Shown piece after piece: positions 34,268-43,082 of a stretch of 64,000 nt of DNA. The notes under the pieces are model-generated. The model saw nothing but the letters and a program-made list of their open reading frames with translations. It ran no database searches and was not told the origin of the DNA. Every line of letters starts with the position of its first letter. Positions within the stretch are counted from its first letter, which is position 1. A program made the position numbers and the translations under genes. The DNA is from an uncultured beta proteobacterium (GTDB taxonomy: Bacteria > Pseudomonadota > Gammaproteobacteria > Burkholderiales > Burkholderiaceae_C), in the NCBI GenBank assembly GCA_903832285.1, contig CAILAY010000172.1:36091-100090 (forward strand), in the 5' to 3' direction.

Positions 34268-34301
34268 GGTGTAGCAGCCCTTTGTGACACGCCTGTGACC
34301 G
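34268..34301 (-). promoter_or_regulatory. Pho box upstream of olsA
   Basis: Minus strand: CGGTCAC-AGGC-GTGTCAC (34301-34284), 10 bp, then TACACC (34273-34268), with the olsA ATG 7 bp further on and no Shine-Dalgarno sequence. Confidence 0.63.
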
Positions 34302-34319
34302 ACGCTGCCGCCTTGCAGA

Positions 34320-35519
34320 CTACCTGGAGAACTCACCCTCGTCGAAAGCCGCGTTGAATGTGGCGGCGTCCTCGCGCACCTGCCTCGCACAAGCAGTGGA
34401 CACATCCAGCAAATGATCGACCCAGTCAGTGTCCTGGCCAAAGGCGATCAGTTCGTCGGTCATGGCCGAACCGTCGCGGCCTGTGCTGCGCAGCTGTGCC
34501 CAGGCCACGAGTTGCGCCAGGGTCTGCACCAGCTGATTCCAGACACCCAGCGTCTGACCGCGTTGCCGCAGGGCGATGCGGTCCTCAGAAGGCTGCAGGT
34601 CGCGCAATACACACGGTTTTGCATCAAACAGTACCGGGTGCAGGAACGCCATCGCAACCGCCTGCATGCGGGTTTGCACCGCCACCACCCGGTGCGCCTG
34701 ACTTTCGAAATCGGGCTGCGGCACTTTCAGGTGCGGACGCAGGGATGACGGCACAGCCTGCTTCAAGTCCAGCAGGTAATTTCCGTCCGGCGAGCCCTTG
34801 CCTCGCACCAGGATGACATAGCGCTCCACGCCCAGACTGCCGGTGCCCGCGATGCGTCGGGCCACGTCCAGCACCTGAAAAAAGTCGGGATGGGCCTGTG
34901 CTTGTGCAAATCCGGCCATCAGGTTGCTCACTGCGTGGCGTTGGGTATCGGTCAGCGGTAGCGCCTTTTTGCCATCCACCAGCAACAGCCGCTGTTTGCC
35001 TTTGACGCGGGTGCGGGTGTCAAGAAGTGCGGCTCGGCTGCGATCGCCCAGACCTTCAATCAATTCACGCACCCGTCCGCGTGCTGCTTCACGCTCGAGC
35101 CAATAGGCTTTTCCCTGTACCAGCGACGCTGAGTAGGTCTGAAGAAACAGCGCACAGAGTCTCTCCACATTGGTCGGTCCGACGCCAAGGCCGTCGGCCC
35201 CGATTTGCAGGCTGGTGAGCATGCGAACCAAATCCCAGTTCGCGGGGGCCAGCGCCGCTTCGTCGAAGTCGTTGATGTCGAAATAGACGAGGCGGTTGTC
35301 AGCCTTGTAGCTGCCAAAATTTTCCAGATGGAGGTCGCCGCAGCACCAGGCCAATGGCGCCGACCTGGTCAGTTCGCACTGCGGAAGTCGATCGTAGAAG
35401 AGATGACAGCTGCCGCGCATAAAGGCAATGGCACTGCCGCGCATCTTGGCGTACTTTAGAGCCAGGCGCTCGGGTTCGCGCTCCGCGTTGAACGCCTGAA
35501 TTTTGCGGATGACATCCAT
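34320..35519 (-). CDS. DUF2252 (kinase-like fold) protein
   Basis: A 399-residue protein of the DUF2252 family. Near residues 60-90 lies CGDLHLENFGSY then FDINDFDEA, resembling the catalytic H-x-D and D-x-D motifs of aminoglycoside/choline-kinase-like proteins, and RDLQPSED follows in the second half. Function is unknown. It lies upstream of olsA on the same strand with 59 bp between; the olsA promoter lies in that gap. No Pho box was found before it. Confidence 0.8.
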   Translation of the reverse strand: MDVIRKIQAFNAEREPERLALKYAKMRGSAIAFMRGSCHLFYDRLPQCELTRSAPLAWCCGDLHLENFGSYKADNRLVYFDINDFDEAALAPANWDLVRMLTSLQIGADGLGVGPTNVERLCALFLQTYSASLVQGKAYWLEREAARGRVRELIEGLGDRSRAALLDTRTRVKGKQRLLLVDGKKALPLTDTQRHAVSNLMAGFAQAQAHPDFFQVLDVARRIAGTGSLGVERYVILVRGKGSPDGNYLLDLKQAVPSSLRPHLKVPQPDFESQAHRVVAVQTRMQAVAMAFLHPVLFDAKPCVLRDLQPSEDRIALRQRGQTLGVWNQLVQTLAQLVAWAQLRSTGRDGSAMTDELIAFGQDTDWVDHLLDVSTACARQVREDAATFNAAFDEGEFSR

Positions 35520-35647
35520 TTCTCATCGCCTGCTATTTGGGTTGAAGTCGGACTATAGGCGCAACAAACCGGTGCGGCTAGATCGATTCAACCGTGCGCT
35601 CTTTGCAAACCTTTACACGGCGTTGCATCAAGTCGACAGCATCGCCA

Positions 35648-35681
35648 CCGTCACGGAGTTGCCACACAACTTACTTAAATT
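35648..35681 (+). promoter_or_regulatory. Pho box and -10 for the first TonB receptor
   Basis: CCGTCAC-GGAG-TTGCCAC (35648-35665), 10 bp, then TAAATT (35676-35681). A third 7-mer CTTACTT follows in phase. The start at 35777 lies about 95 bp downstream. Confidence 0.65.
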
Positions 35682-35776
35682 CGCGCCATCGATCGATTCG
35701 CTACCGACTTGATCTTTTGGCGTTTATCGGACGTCCAGCTACCTTCAACCATCCAACTTCTAACTTCGAAATTGAT

Positions 35777-38059
35777 ATGAAATACGTTTGTCCTTTGCCT
35801 CAGAAAAAATGGATCGCCTTGCTATCAATGGCCACACTCGCGATGGCGGGCGCCAGCGCGAACGCTGCCGACACCGTTGACCTGGGCACCGTCGGCGGCA
35901 GCGCGGGCGCCGCCACCACGACCTCGGTCAAGGCCGAGCGCGGCACCGCCGCTGCCGTGGCGCCGACCCAAGCCAGCTTGGGCGCTACCGAACCGCAATC
36001 CATCATCTCGCGCGCCTTCATCGAAGACTCGACGCCACCCACCGGCAACTTCAACACAATCCTGGCGATCGCGCCCAGCGTCGCCGCCATGCCCTCGACC
36101 AACGGCCCCGGCCTGGCCGATCAAAAAATGTCGCTGCGCGGTTTCCAGGACGGTGAATACAACGTCACCTTCGACGGCATTCCCTTTGGCGATTCGAACG
36201 GACCCACGCACCACTCGACCTCGTATTTTCCGGCTTCGGTGATCGGCGGCATGGTGGTCGAGCGCGGCCCCGGCAACGCCAGCAACATCGGCTATTCCAC
36301 CTACGGCGGCAGCATCAACATGTTCTCCAAGGCACCTGCGCAGGAGCAGGGAGCCAGCGTCTACGGCTCGTTTGGCAGTTGGGGCACAAAGCTCGAAGGC
36401 GTGTCGTATGAAAGCGGGCGCATGTCGGGCAGCGATGCCACCTTGCAGATCAACGCGCAGCACATGGGAACCAACGGCTACCTCAGCTACTCGGGCATGC
36501 TGGACAACAACGTCACCGTGAAGTATCAGCGCCCCGTGGGCGACAGCACGCTGGTGACTTTGTTCGCCAGCCTGAACGACGTCAACAGCCACGTCACCGA
36601 CAACGCCTCGGGCGTGAGCGGTTTGCAATTGTCGCAAGGCTTGGGCAAGACCTACGTCATGAACAACAACCCCAAGAGCCAGGGTTATGCAGGCTACAAC
36701 ATGGCCTCCAAGCAAACCGACATGGAGTATGTGCGCGTGCAGAGCAGCGTGGGTAGCGGTTGGGAAATCGACAACAACGCCTACACCTACGCCTACAAGA
36801 ACAACACGCTGGCAGGGCAAGACCCTTCGCAGTACAACGGCACGGCCGACGCGTCGCTCAAGATCAAGACCATCACCGGCTCACTCACGCTGCCCAACGG
36901 CGACGTTCCCGGTTACTTCAAGCTGAACGAGTACCGCGTCTGGGGCGACGTATTCAAGGCCACGAAAGCCTTGGACTCCGGTCTGTTGCGCACCGGCATC
37001 TGGTACGAAGCGTCGAACACCGAACGGCACAACTTCGAAGGCGACCTGACGACGCACACCATGCTGCCGGGCGCCAGCACGGCCTACCCCACGGGCGTGG
37101 TGACCAAGTCGAACTTTGCAACGCAGAATTCGCGTTGGGACCAGTTCCAACCCTTCGTCGAATACGAATGGGCCGCGGCTCCCGGCATGACGGTGACCCC
37201 TGGCTTCAAGGCCATGTATTACCACTTCACGCTGAACTCCGCCATGAACCAAAAGGCGCTGGTGCCGCAGAGTTATGCGTACACCTACCACGCCGCACTG
37301 CCGTTTCTGACGCTGAACAAAAAGTTCGACGATCAAAACTCGGTTTACGCGCAAATTGCGCGCGGCATGGAAGTGCCGTTCCTGGGCGTGGGCTCGACCA
37401 CCGCCGCACCACCGGTGCCGCAAACCACGACCAACTACCAGTTGGGCGGCGTGCACAAGTCCGATCGGTTGACAGTTGACGCCGATGTGTACTACATCAC
37501 CATGAACAACATGCAGTTGAACACCGGCAGCAACGCCAACCCCAACTACACCAACGTCGGTGGCGCACTGTACAAGGGCGTTGAGGCCGAAGCCACCTAC
37601 ATGCTCGGCCATGGTCTGGCAGCCTACGCCAACTTCGGCGTCAACAGCGCCAACTACGCTGCCGCCAACGCTGCGTACAACTCGACCATTCCGGCGCCAA
37701 CCAATAAGCTGCCCACCGGCGAAGTGCCCAACGCACCCAAGGTCACGACCTCGCTCGGCGCCTTGTACAACCAGGGTCCGTGGAGTGCATCGCTCATCTT
37801 GAAGCACATTGGTCAGCAGTACAACGCCAACCTCGGTGCTCAACTACCGGCCATCAACAACACAGACTTGAACGTCTCCTACACCTTCAAGAACCTCGGT
37901 TTCAACGGCATGAAGGCATTGAAGCTGCAGTTCAGCGCTTTCAACCTGAGCAACAGCCAGCAACTCGTAGGCGCCACCGGACTGGCAACCAACACCGCCA
38001 CGCAGTACCAGTGGCAGGCGCCGCGCAGCTTCATGCTGTCGGCCAAGGCGGACTTCTGA
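35777..38059 (+). CDS. TonB-dependent outer-membrane receptor 1
   Basis: A 760-residue receptor. A signal peptide (MKYVCPLPQKK then hydrophobic, cleavage near ANA-ADT) is followed by a plug domain (LRGFQDGEYNVTFDGIPFGD, ERGPGNASNIGYSTYGGSIN) and a 22-strand-type barrel ending in MLSAKADF with a C-terminal Phe. The substrate is unknown; the Pho box and adjacent exbBD-tonB-phosphatase genes suggest a phosphorus compound rather than iron. The start at 35777 is chosen from the signal peptide; upstream frame is non-coding. Confidence 0.9.
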   Translation: MKYVCPLPQKKWIALLSMATLAMAGASANAADTVDLGTVGGSAGAATTTSVKAERGTAAAVAPTQASLGATEPQSIISRAFIEDSTPPTGNFNTILAIAPSVAAMPSTNGPGLADQKMSLRGFQDGEYNVTFDGIPFGDSNGPTHHSTSYFPASVIGGMVVERGPGNASNIGYSTYGGSINMFSKAPAQEQGASVYGSFGSWGTKLEGVSYESGRMSGSDATLQINAQHMGTNGYLSYSGMLDNNVTVKYQRPVGDSTLVTLFASLNDVNSHVTDNASGVSGLQLSQGLGKTYVMNNNPKSQGYAGYNMASKQTDMEYVRVQSSVGSGWEIDNNAYTYAYKNNTLAGQDPSQYNGTADASLKIKTITGSLTLPNGDVPGYFKLNEYRVWGDVFKATKALDSGLLRTGIWYEASNTERHNFEGDLTTHTMLPGASTAYPTGVVTKSNFATQNSRWDQFQPFVEYEWAAAPGMTVTPGFKAMYYHFTLNSAMNQKALVPQSYAYTYHAALPFLTLNKKFDDQNSVYAQIARGMEVPFLGVGSTTAAPPVPQTTTNYQLGGVHKSDRLTVDADVYYITMNNMQLNTGSNANPNYTNVGGALYKGVEAEATYMLGHGLAAYANFGVNSANYAAANAAYNSTIPAPTNKLPTGEVPNAPKVTTSLGALYNQGPWSASLILKHIGQQYNANLGAQLPAINNTDLNVSYTFKNLGFNGMKALKLQFSAFNLSNSQQLVGATGLATNTATQYQWQAPRSFMLSAKADF

Positions 38060-38078
38060 TCGTCCGATTTGTCTCCGG

Positions 38079-38107
38079 AAAAGGGGTCGGCGCTGCCGGC
38101 CCTTTTC
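38079..38107 (+). terminator. Rho-independent terminator or attenuator before exbB
   Basis: AAAAGGG and CCCTTTT arms enclose a GC-rich stem (GTCGGC/GCCGG) and end in a T-tract. It separates the receptor from exbB, 20 bp upstream of it, and may let only part of the transcripts continue. Confidence 0.65.
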
Positions 38108-38126
38108 TATCAACTGAACGGCACCC

Positions 38127-38777
38127 ATGTCACTCACCAAACTATTTGAATTCGCCAACAACTCAGGCGGAACGCTCTACCTCATGGCGCTGCTGCTGCT
38201 GGTCGCGCTCACCGTCATCATCGAGCGCAGTCGGCATCTGCTCAACATGCAGCAGGCAGGCGAGGCTTTGATGGACTTGCTGCGGCGCGAACCCAGCCTG
38301 CAAAGCCCGACTGCCCAGGCCGAGCTGAAGAAGCTCGCTCATCTGCCGCACGCCCGCGTGATCCAGGCGATCGAGATGGAACCCGCCGATGCGAGCCGCG
38401 ATACTGTGGCCGGGCATCTCGAGGAAGCCCTGATGCACGAGGTGCCGCTGCTGGACCGTTCGCTGTGGATGCTGGACACCGTCATCACGCTGGCGCCACT
38501 GCTGGGTCTGTTCGGCACCATCATCGGCATGTTCCGCGCGTTCTCGGTGCTGGACGATGTGCAAAACGGCGCCAGTCAGGTCACCGGCGGCATCGCCGAG
38601 GCGCTGATTGCCACAGCTTGCGGACTCTTCATCGCGATGCTGGGCCTGGTCTTCTTCAACTGGCTCAACACCCGCGTGCGCCTGATCGTGCACCAACTGG
38701 AAACGCTCAAGGTGATGTTGCTGAACCGTCGCGATGGGCGGCTCTCGCCGAGCAGCGCGCGGCTCAAAGTCGTCTGA
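38127..38777 (+). CDS. exbB: ExbB-type proton channel subunit
   Basis: A 216-residue MotA/TolQ/ExbB family protein with three membrane segments (about 15-32, 120-142, 155-178) and the conserved LLGLFGTIIGM and GGIAEALIATACGL stretches. With ExbD it energises TonB. It follows the receptor and begins exbB-exbD-tonB-phosphatase. Confidence 0.93.
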   Translation: MSLTKLFEFANNSGGTLYLMALLLLVALTVIIERSRHLLNMQQAGEALMDLLRREPSLQSPTAQAELKKLAHLPHARVIQAIEMEPADASRDTVAGHLEEALMHEVPLLDRSLWMLDTVITLAPLLGLFGTIIGMFRAFSVLDDVQNGASQVTGGIAEALIATACGLFIAMLGLVFFNWLNTRVRLIVHQLETLKVMLLNRRDGRLSPSSARLKVV

Positions 38778-38783
38778 TCAGCC

Positions 38784-39179
38784 ATGCGCTATTTCGAAAC
38801 CCGAAAAGCCCGTATCGAGATCATCCCGATGATCGACATCATGCTGTTTTTGCTGGTGTTCTTTGCCATGATGACGCTGCGCATGATCCCGACCTCGGGC
38901 CATGTGAGCAAGCTGCCCACCAGCAGCACCGCCACCCGGATTCCCGCGCCCAAATTGCTGGTCGAGGTGGGCGACGGCGGCGCCTTGTCGGTGGACGCCC
39001 AGACCCTCAGCGCGGACCAACTCAGCGCGCTGGTGCGCAGCCGCCACCCCGCGGAGCTGGCGGTCACGATCGCTGGCGGCCGAAGCGTGAACCTGCAACA
39101 ACTCATGACCGCGATCGACGCCGTGCGTCTGGGTGGCGCCACGCAGATCGGCCTGGCCGCGAGGAGCAGTGCGCCGTGA
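38784..39179 (+). CDS. exbD: ExbD-type proton channel subunit
   Basis: A 131-residue ExbD/TolR protein: one membrane segment with the functional Asp in MIDIMLFLLVFFAMMT and a periplasmic domain. It lies 6 bp after exbB and overlaps tonB by 4 bp (GTGA). Confidence 0.92.
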   Translation: MRYFETRKARIEIIPMIDIMLFLLVFFAMMTLRMIPTSGHVSKLPTSSTATRIPAPKLLVEVGDGGALSVDAQTLSADQLSALVRSRHPAELAVTIAGGRSVNLQQLMTAIDAVRLGGATQIGLAARSSAP

Positions 39180-39865
39180 ACACGGCGGTATTGACACCAC
39201 GCTTCAATGGGGCAGCGCCGAGCCGCTGGCAGGCTCTGGGCGCAGCCTTCACGCTGGAGTCGCTGGCGATAGCTGCGGTCGTGGCGTGGATCGCGGCGCA
39301 CCCGGCGTCGCCACCCTTGATGCCACTGGCCATCACGATTGAATCCGCGCCCACGCAGGCGCCGCCATTGCCGGAGCCACCTGCGCCCCTGCCACTGCCA
39401 ACACCGGTAAAAATCAAATCCACACCGCCCTTGCCAACACCGCCGCCAACTGCACCTGCGACCCTGCCGGTGGTGGCAGCGCCCAGCGAGGCACCGGTGC
39501 TGCCTGCGGCGGTGACACCGGTCAGCACCGTCGTGCAGGCGCCTACGCCACCGGCACCGCCACCACCGCCTGCCGGCCCCTCGGGGCCGAGCGCGGAATA
39601 CGTCGCCAAGGTGCGAGCCGCCGTACAGGCGGCCTTTGTTTACCCCGCTGCGGCCAAGGCAGCGGAATTCAGAGGTCGCACCCGCGTTGCCTTCAGGCTG
39701 CTGGACGCCAAGGCCACCGGCGCTCGGGTGCTGGTGGGAAGCGGCATGGGCTTGGTGGACAACGCAGCACTGCAGGCAGTGCAAAAAGCCAGCTATCCCT
39801 TAGCTCCTGCCGATCAAAAAGGCTCTGAGTTGAACTTCGAAGTCTGGGTCGAGTTTCGTCTGTGA
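39176..39865 (+). CDS. tonB: TonB energy transducer
   Basis: A 229-residue protein: one N-terminal membrane segment, a long Pro-rich spacer (residues ~60-135) and a C-terminal TonB domain (VRAAVQAAFVYPAAAKAAEFRG, GLVDNAALQAVQKASYP). The start is GTG 39176 with GAGGAG upstream, overlapping the exbD stop. Its stop overlaps the phosphatase start, so this system is dedicated to the operon. Confidence 0.88.
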   Translation: MNTAVLTPRFNGAAPSRWQALGAAFTLESLAIAAVVAWIAAHPASPPLMPLAITIESAPTQAPPLPEPPAPLPLPTPVKIKSTPPLPTPPPTAPATLPVVAAPSEAPVLPAAVTPVSTVVQAPTPPAPPPPPAGPSGPSAEYVAKVRAAVQAAFVYPAAAKAAEFRGRTRVAFRLLDAKATGARVLVGSGMGLVDNAALQAVQKASYPLAPADQKGSELNFEVWVEFRL

Positions 39866-40722
39866 TGAGAAAAATGAAAATGAAATCAAACCTTTCCACA
39901 CCCGCTGCATCCACTGCGACAAGCCAATGGCTGCCAGGACGCATTTCAGATCAACTCGATCCTGTGTTTAAAAAATGTGCCACTCATCTGACCGCTACCC
40001 TGTCGTTCGTCATCGCTGTGAGTGCGCTCGCATTTGTGCTGTTGGCTGCGCCTGCGAAGGGCAAGACTTTGGCGAGTGACGCGGTGTTTGTAGCGCCCTC
40101 GCAGATCAACGCCCAGCTGATCCTGCCTGAACCGCCGTCTGCCACTTCAGAGACGACGAAAACCGAACTGCGCGAACTGCATCGTATTGAATCGGCCCGC
40201 ACACCGGAGCAGGCCGCTCATGCCATGGCCGACGACAAGAACGAAAGCATCTTCATCTTCCAGGCACAAATGGGCGAAGGCTTCGCTGCGGAAAAACTTC
40301 CGCTGACGGCAGCACTGTCGGCCAAGGTGGGCAACGACGAGAGCGTCAACACCGCGCCGGCCAAACAGGGCTTCCGGCGCGTTCGTCCATACAATCTGGA
40401 CAAGACGCTGCATCCGGTATGCACGACCAAAATCAAGAACGACTCCTACCCCAGCGGCCACAGCACGACCGGCTACCTGATGGCACTGACACTGATCGAT
40501 ATGCTGCCGGAAAAGCGTGATTTGATTCTGGCGCGCGCCGACGACTATGCCCACAATCGTCTGGTCTGCGGCGTGCACTACCCCAGCGACCTTCAGGCCA
40601 GCAAATTGCTCGCGTACGCGATTCACGCGGTGATGGCCAACACCCCCCAGTACCGCCAGGAACTTGCCGCCGCCCGTGTGGAGTTGCGTCAGGCCTTGGG
40701 TTTAACAATGGCGGCCAACTGA
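39862..40722 (+). CDS. Class A non-specific acid phosphatase (PAP2 family)
   Basis: A 286-residue exported or membrane-anchored phosphatase (hydrophobic segment at 44-64). It contains the full signature K-x6-RP (Lys168, Arg175-Pro176), PSGH (197-200) and NR-x5-H-x3-D (Arg233, His239, Asp243), as in PhoN/PhoC. It would release phosphate from nucleotides and sugar phosphates in the periplasm. Its ATG overlaps the tonB stop, an unusual arrangement. Confidence 0.88.
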   Translation: MMRKMKMKSNLSTPAASTATSQWLPGRISDQLDPVFKKCATHLTATLSFVIAVSALAFVLLAAPAKGKTLASDAVFVAPSQINAQLILPEPPSATSETTKTELRELHRIESARTPEQAAHAMADDKNESIFIFQAQMGEGFAAEKLPLTAALSAKVGNDESVNTAPAKQGFRRVRPYNLDKTLHPVCTTKIKNDSYPSGHSTTGYLMALTLIDMLPEKRDLILARADDYAHNRLVCGVHYPSDLQASKLLAYAIHAVMANTPQYRQELAAARVELRQALGLTMAAN

Positions 40723-40774
40723 ATGCATCCCATGCTCCAACGGCGTGCGACCTGACACCGTGACGGTTCCAGGG

Positions 40775-42934
40775 ATGCGCTCGCGCGGCGGCTTGGCCGC
40801 GCTTGTCCTGTTGTCGTGCACGGCTGCCATCGCCGCGGAGGTCTTGCCTGTACTCGAGCCCGCCGCCGCCACCTTGCCTACAGTGAACCTCACGGGTGCG
40901 GCGCAAGTGGTGCAGACGCGCATTGACCGAAGGGTCTTTGACCTCAGCAGCGACCTGCAACGCGTGACGGGAACCGCCGCCGACGTGCTGAACGCGATTC
41001 CATCGGTCGAAGTGGACGCTGATGGCAACGTGAGCCTGCGCGGTGACGCCAACGTGATGATCCTGGTCGACGGCAAGCCCTCGGCTCAGCTCACGGGAGC
41101 GCGCGCAGGCGACGGCCTGTTGCAATGGTCGGCCAGCGACATCGAGAAGATCGAGGTTATGTCCAATCCTCCCGCGCAGTACAAGACCGAAGGCACGGCG
41201 GGCGTGATCAACATCGTCACCAAGAAAAGCCGAAAGCCCGGCGCCTCAGGGTCCTTGCAGGCCAGCGTGGGCAACCGCCAGCGCCATGTGCTGGCGGGCA
41301 ATGCTGCCTACAGCGTGGGCGCCTTGAGTCTGTCGGCCAGTCTGGGCTTGCGCCTGGACGACCGTCAGCGCCGGCTGGAGTCGCAGTTGCAGTCCATCGA
41401 CCCGGCCTCGGGCCAGACCGTTCTCAGCCAGGAATACGCCGACCAGCACATGCGCCGCCTGCTGCCGTCGGTCAAAGCGACCCTGGACTATCGCCTGAGC
41501 GCGACTCAATCCCTGGGCGTGGACCTTAGCACACGCGAACGCAGCGGCCAACGATTTTTTGACCAGCACGACAGCAGCCAACTGGCAGATGGAACACGCA
41601 CCAAGGCGTCCATGCGGCACAGCGACGGCCATGAATGGAGTCGCAGTGACGAGCAGACTTGGCGCTTTCGTCAGTTGCTGAGTGCGCCCGATGAAACACT
41701 GGACGCCACCGTGCATCGCAGCGGCGACCGCGAGCGCGAGCGTTACGCCTACCAGAACAGCACCACGCTGCCGGTGGCGCCTCCCAGCCAGGACCACCTC
41801 TACCTGAATCACGATTTGGTGAGCACGGAACTGGGTCTGGACTATGCCCGCACACTGGCGGCAGGCGAGAAGCTCAAGTTGGGTCTGGCGCTGGAGCGCG
41901 ACGATTACGGATTTGCCAACGTCGGCGATAACGTCGATGCGAGCACCGGGCAGGCCGTGAGCAACCCGCTTCTGACCAACCGCTTTGATTATCTGCAACA
42001 AGTCAATGCGCTGTATGCCTCCTGGCAGCAGATCCTGGGCGACTGGGAAGCTCTCGGTGGCCTGCGCGCGGAAGCCACCGCCGGCAAGGGCAACCAGTTC
42101 ACACAGAACCTGATCCAGCAGAGGCGCTACCGCGGCCTGTACCCCAGTCTGCACCTGGAACGCTCGCTGGACGAAACAGCCAGCCTTTCGCTGGGCTTTA
42201 GCCGACGCTTGTCCCGGCCCGAACCAGAAGCGCTCAACCCCTTTGTCGATCATCAGGACACGCACAACCTGCGCGCCGGCAACACCGGGCTGCTGCCGCA
42301 GGACACGCAGGCGCTGGAGTTGGGCTATCGGATCACGGCGGAGCATCAAAATTACGGCGCCACGGTCTACGCCCGCGCCAACCGCAACAGCGTGACCGAC
42401 GTGGTGCAGGTGCTCAGTCCCGACGTGGTGCTTAACACCAAAACCAACCTGCCCTATAGCCTTTCCAGCGGAATGGAATTCAGTTCGGATGGTCGCCTCT
42501 CCAGCCTGTGGTCATACAAACTGGGAGGCAATCTGTTTCATACCCAGATCGACGCCACCGCACTGGGGGCGAGCGGCCTGAAATCGAGCACAGGACTGAA
42601 TCTCAAGCTCAGTCTGGATTTCCACCCCAGCAGCCAGAACACGGCGCAGGTCTCGTTCAGCCGAGCCGACAAGCGCCTCACGCCGCAGGGCTATGTGGAC
42701 GCCATCAACCTCGTCAACCTGGGATTGCGCCACAAGCTGGACGACGACCTGTCATTCCTCATGACGGTGTCCGATTTGCTCAACGGCCAGCGCTTCGAGC
42801 GCCACATCAGCACCCCCGGATTGACGCAAACCTATCTGCGTTCGCAACCGGGCCGCGTCATCTATGTCGGCCTGTCCTGGATGCTGGGCGCATCAAAAAA
42901 AGCCAAGGCCACTGCTTTCGATTACGACCAGTAG
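40775..42934 (+). CDS. TonB-dependent receptor 2 (Omp barrel family)
   Basis: A ~719-residue outer-membrane receptor with signal peptide MRSRGGLAALVLL ending near IAA-EVL. The plug contains DVLNAIPSVEVDADGNVSLRGDANVMILVDGKP, IEKIEVMSNPPAQY and GTAGVINIVTKK, as in FepA/CirA-related TonB receptors, and a long barrel follows. The frame opens at GTG 40745; ATG 40775 best fits the signal peptide. The phosphatase stop is 52 bp upstream. No Pho box found here. Confidence 0.87.
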   Translation: MRSRGGLAALVLLSCTAAIAAEVLPVLEPAAATLPTVNLTGAAQVVQTRIDRRVFDLSSDLQRVTGTAADVLNAIPSVEVDADGNVSLRGDANVMILVDGKPSAQLTGARAGDGLLQWSASDIEKIEVMSNPPAQYKTEGTAGVINIVTKKSRKPGASGSLQASVGNRQRHVLAGNAAYSVGALSLSASLGLRLDDRQRRLESQLQSIDPASGQTVLSQEYADQHMRRLLPSVKATLDYRLSATQSLGVDLSTRERSGQRFFDQHDSSQLADGTRTKASMRHSDGHEWSRSDEQTWRFRQLLSAPDETLDATVHRSGDRERERYAYQNSTTLPVAPPSQDHLYLNHDLVSTELGLDYARTLAAGEKLKLGLALERDDYGFANVGDNVDASTGQAVSNPLLTNRFDYLQQVNALYASWQQILGDWEALGGLRAEATAGKGNQFTQNLIQQRRYRGLYPSLHLERSLDETASLSLGFSRRLSRPEPEALNPFVDHQDTHNLRAGNTGLLPQDTQALELGYRITAEHQNYGATVYARANRNSVTDVVQVLSPDVVLNTKTNLPYSLSSGMEFSSDGRLSSLWSYKLGGNLFHTQIDATALGASGLKSSTGLNLKLSLDFHPSSQNTAQVSFSRADKRLTPQGYVDAINLVNLGLRHKLDDDLSFLMTVSDLLNGQRFERHISTPGLTQTYLRSQPGRVIYVGLSWMLGASKKAKATAFDYDQ

Positions 42935-43006
42935 GGCGCGCCATCGTTCGGACGTCGGACGATCCAACTGTTGTCCATTTGAAACGCGCAAGTGCCTGAT
43001 CGCAGG

Positions 43007-43040
43007 TTGACATCGCAGCGTCATATCGCAGGTTTAGATT
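43007..43040 (+). promoter_or_regulatory. Pho box and -10 for TonB receptor 3 and the phosphoesterase
   Basis: TTGACAT-CGCA-GCGTCAT (43007-43024), 10 bp, then TAGATT (43035-43040), the same -10 as at the EAL/GGDEF gene. ATCGCAG also occurs three times in the region. Confidence 0.72.
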
Positions 43041-43082
43041 ACGAATGGTTCTCAACCCTCACACCATTCAAAAATCATCATC

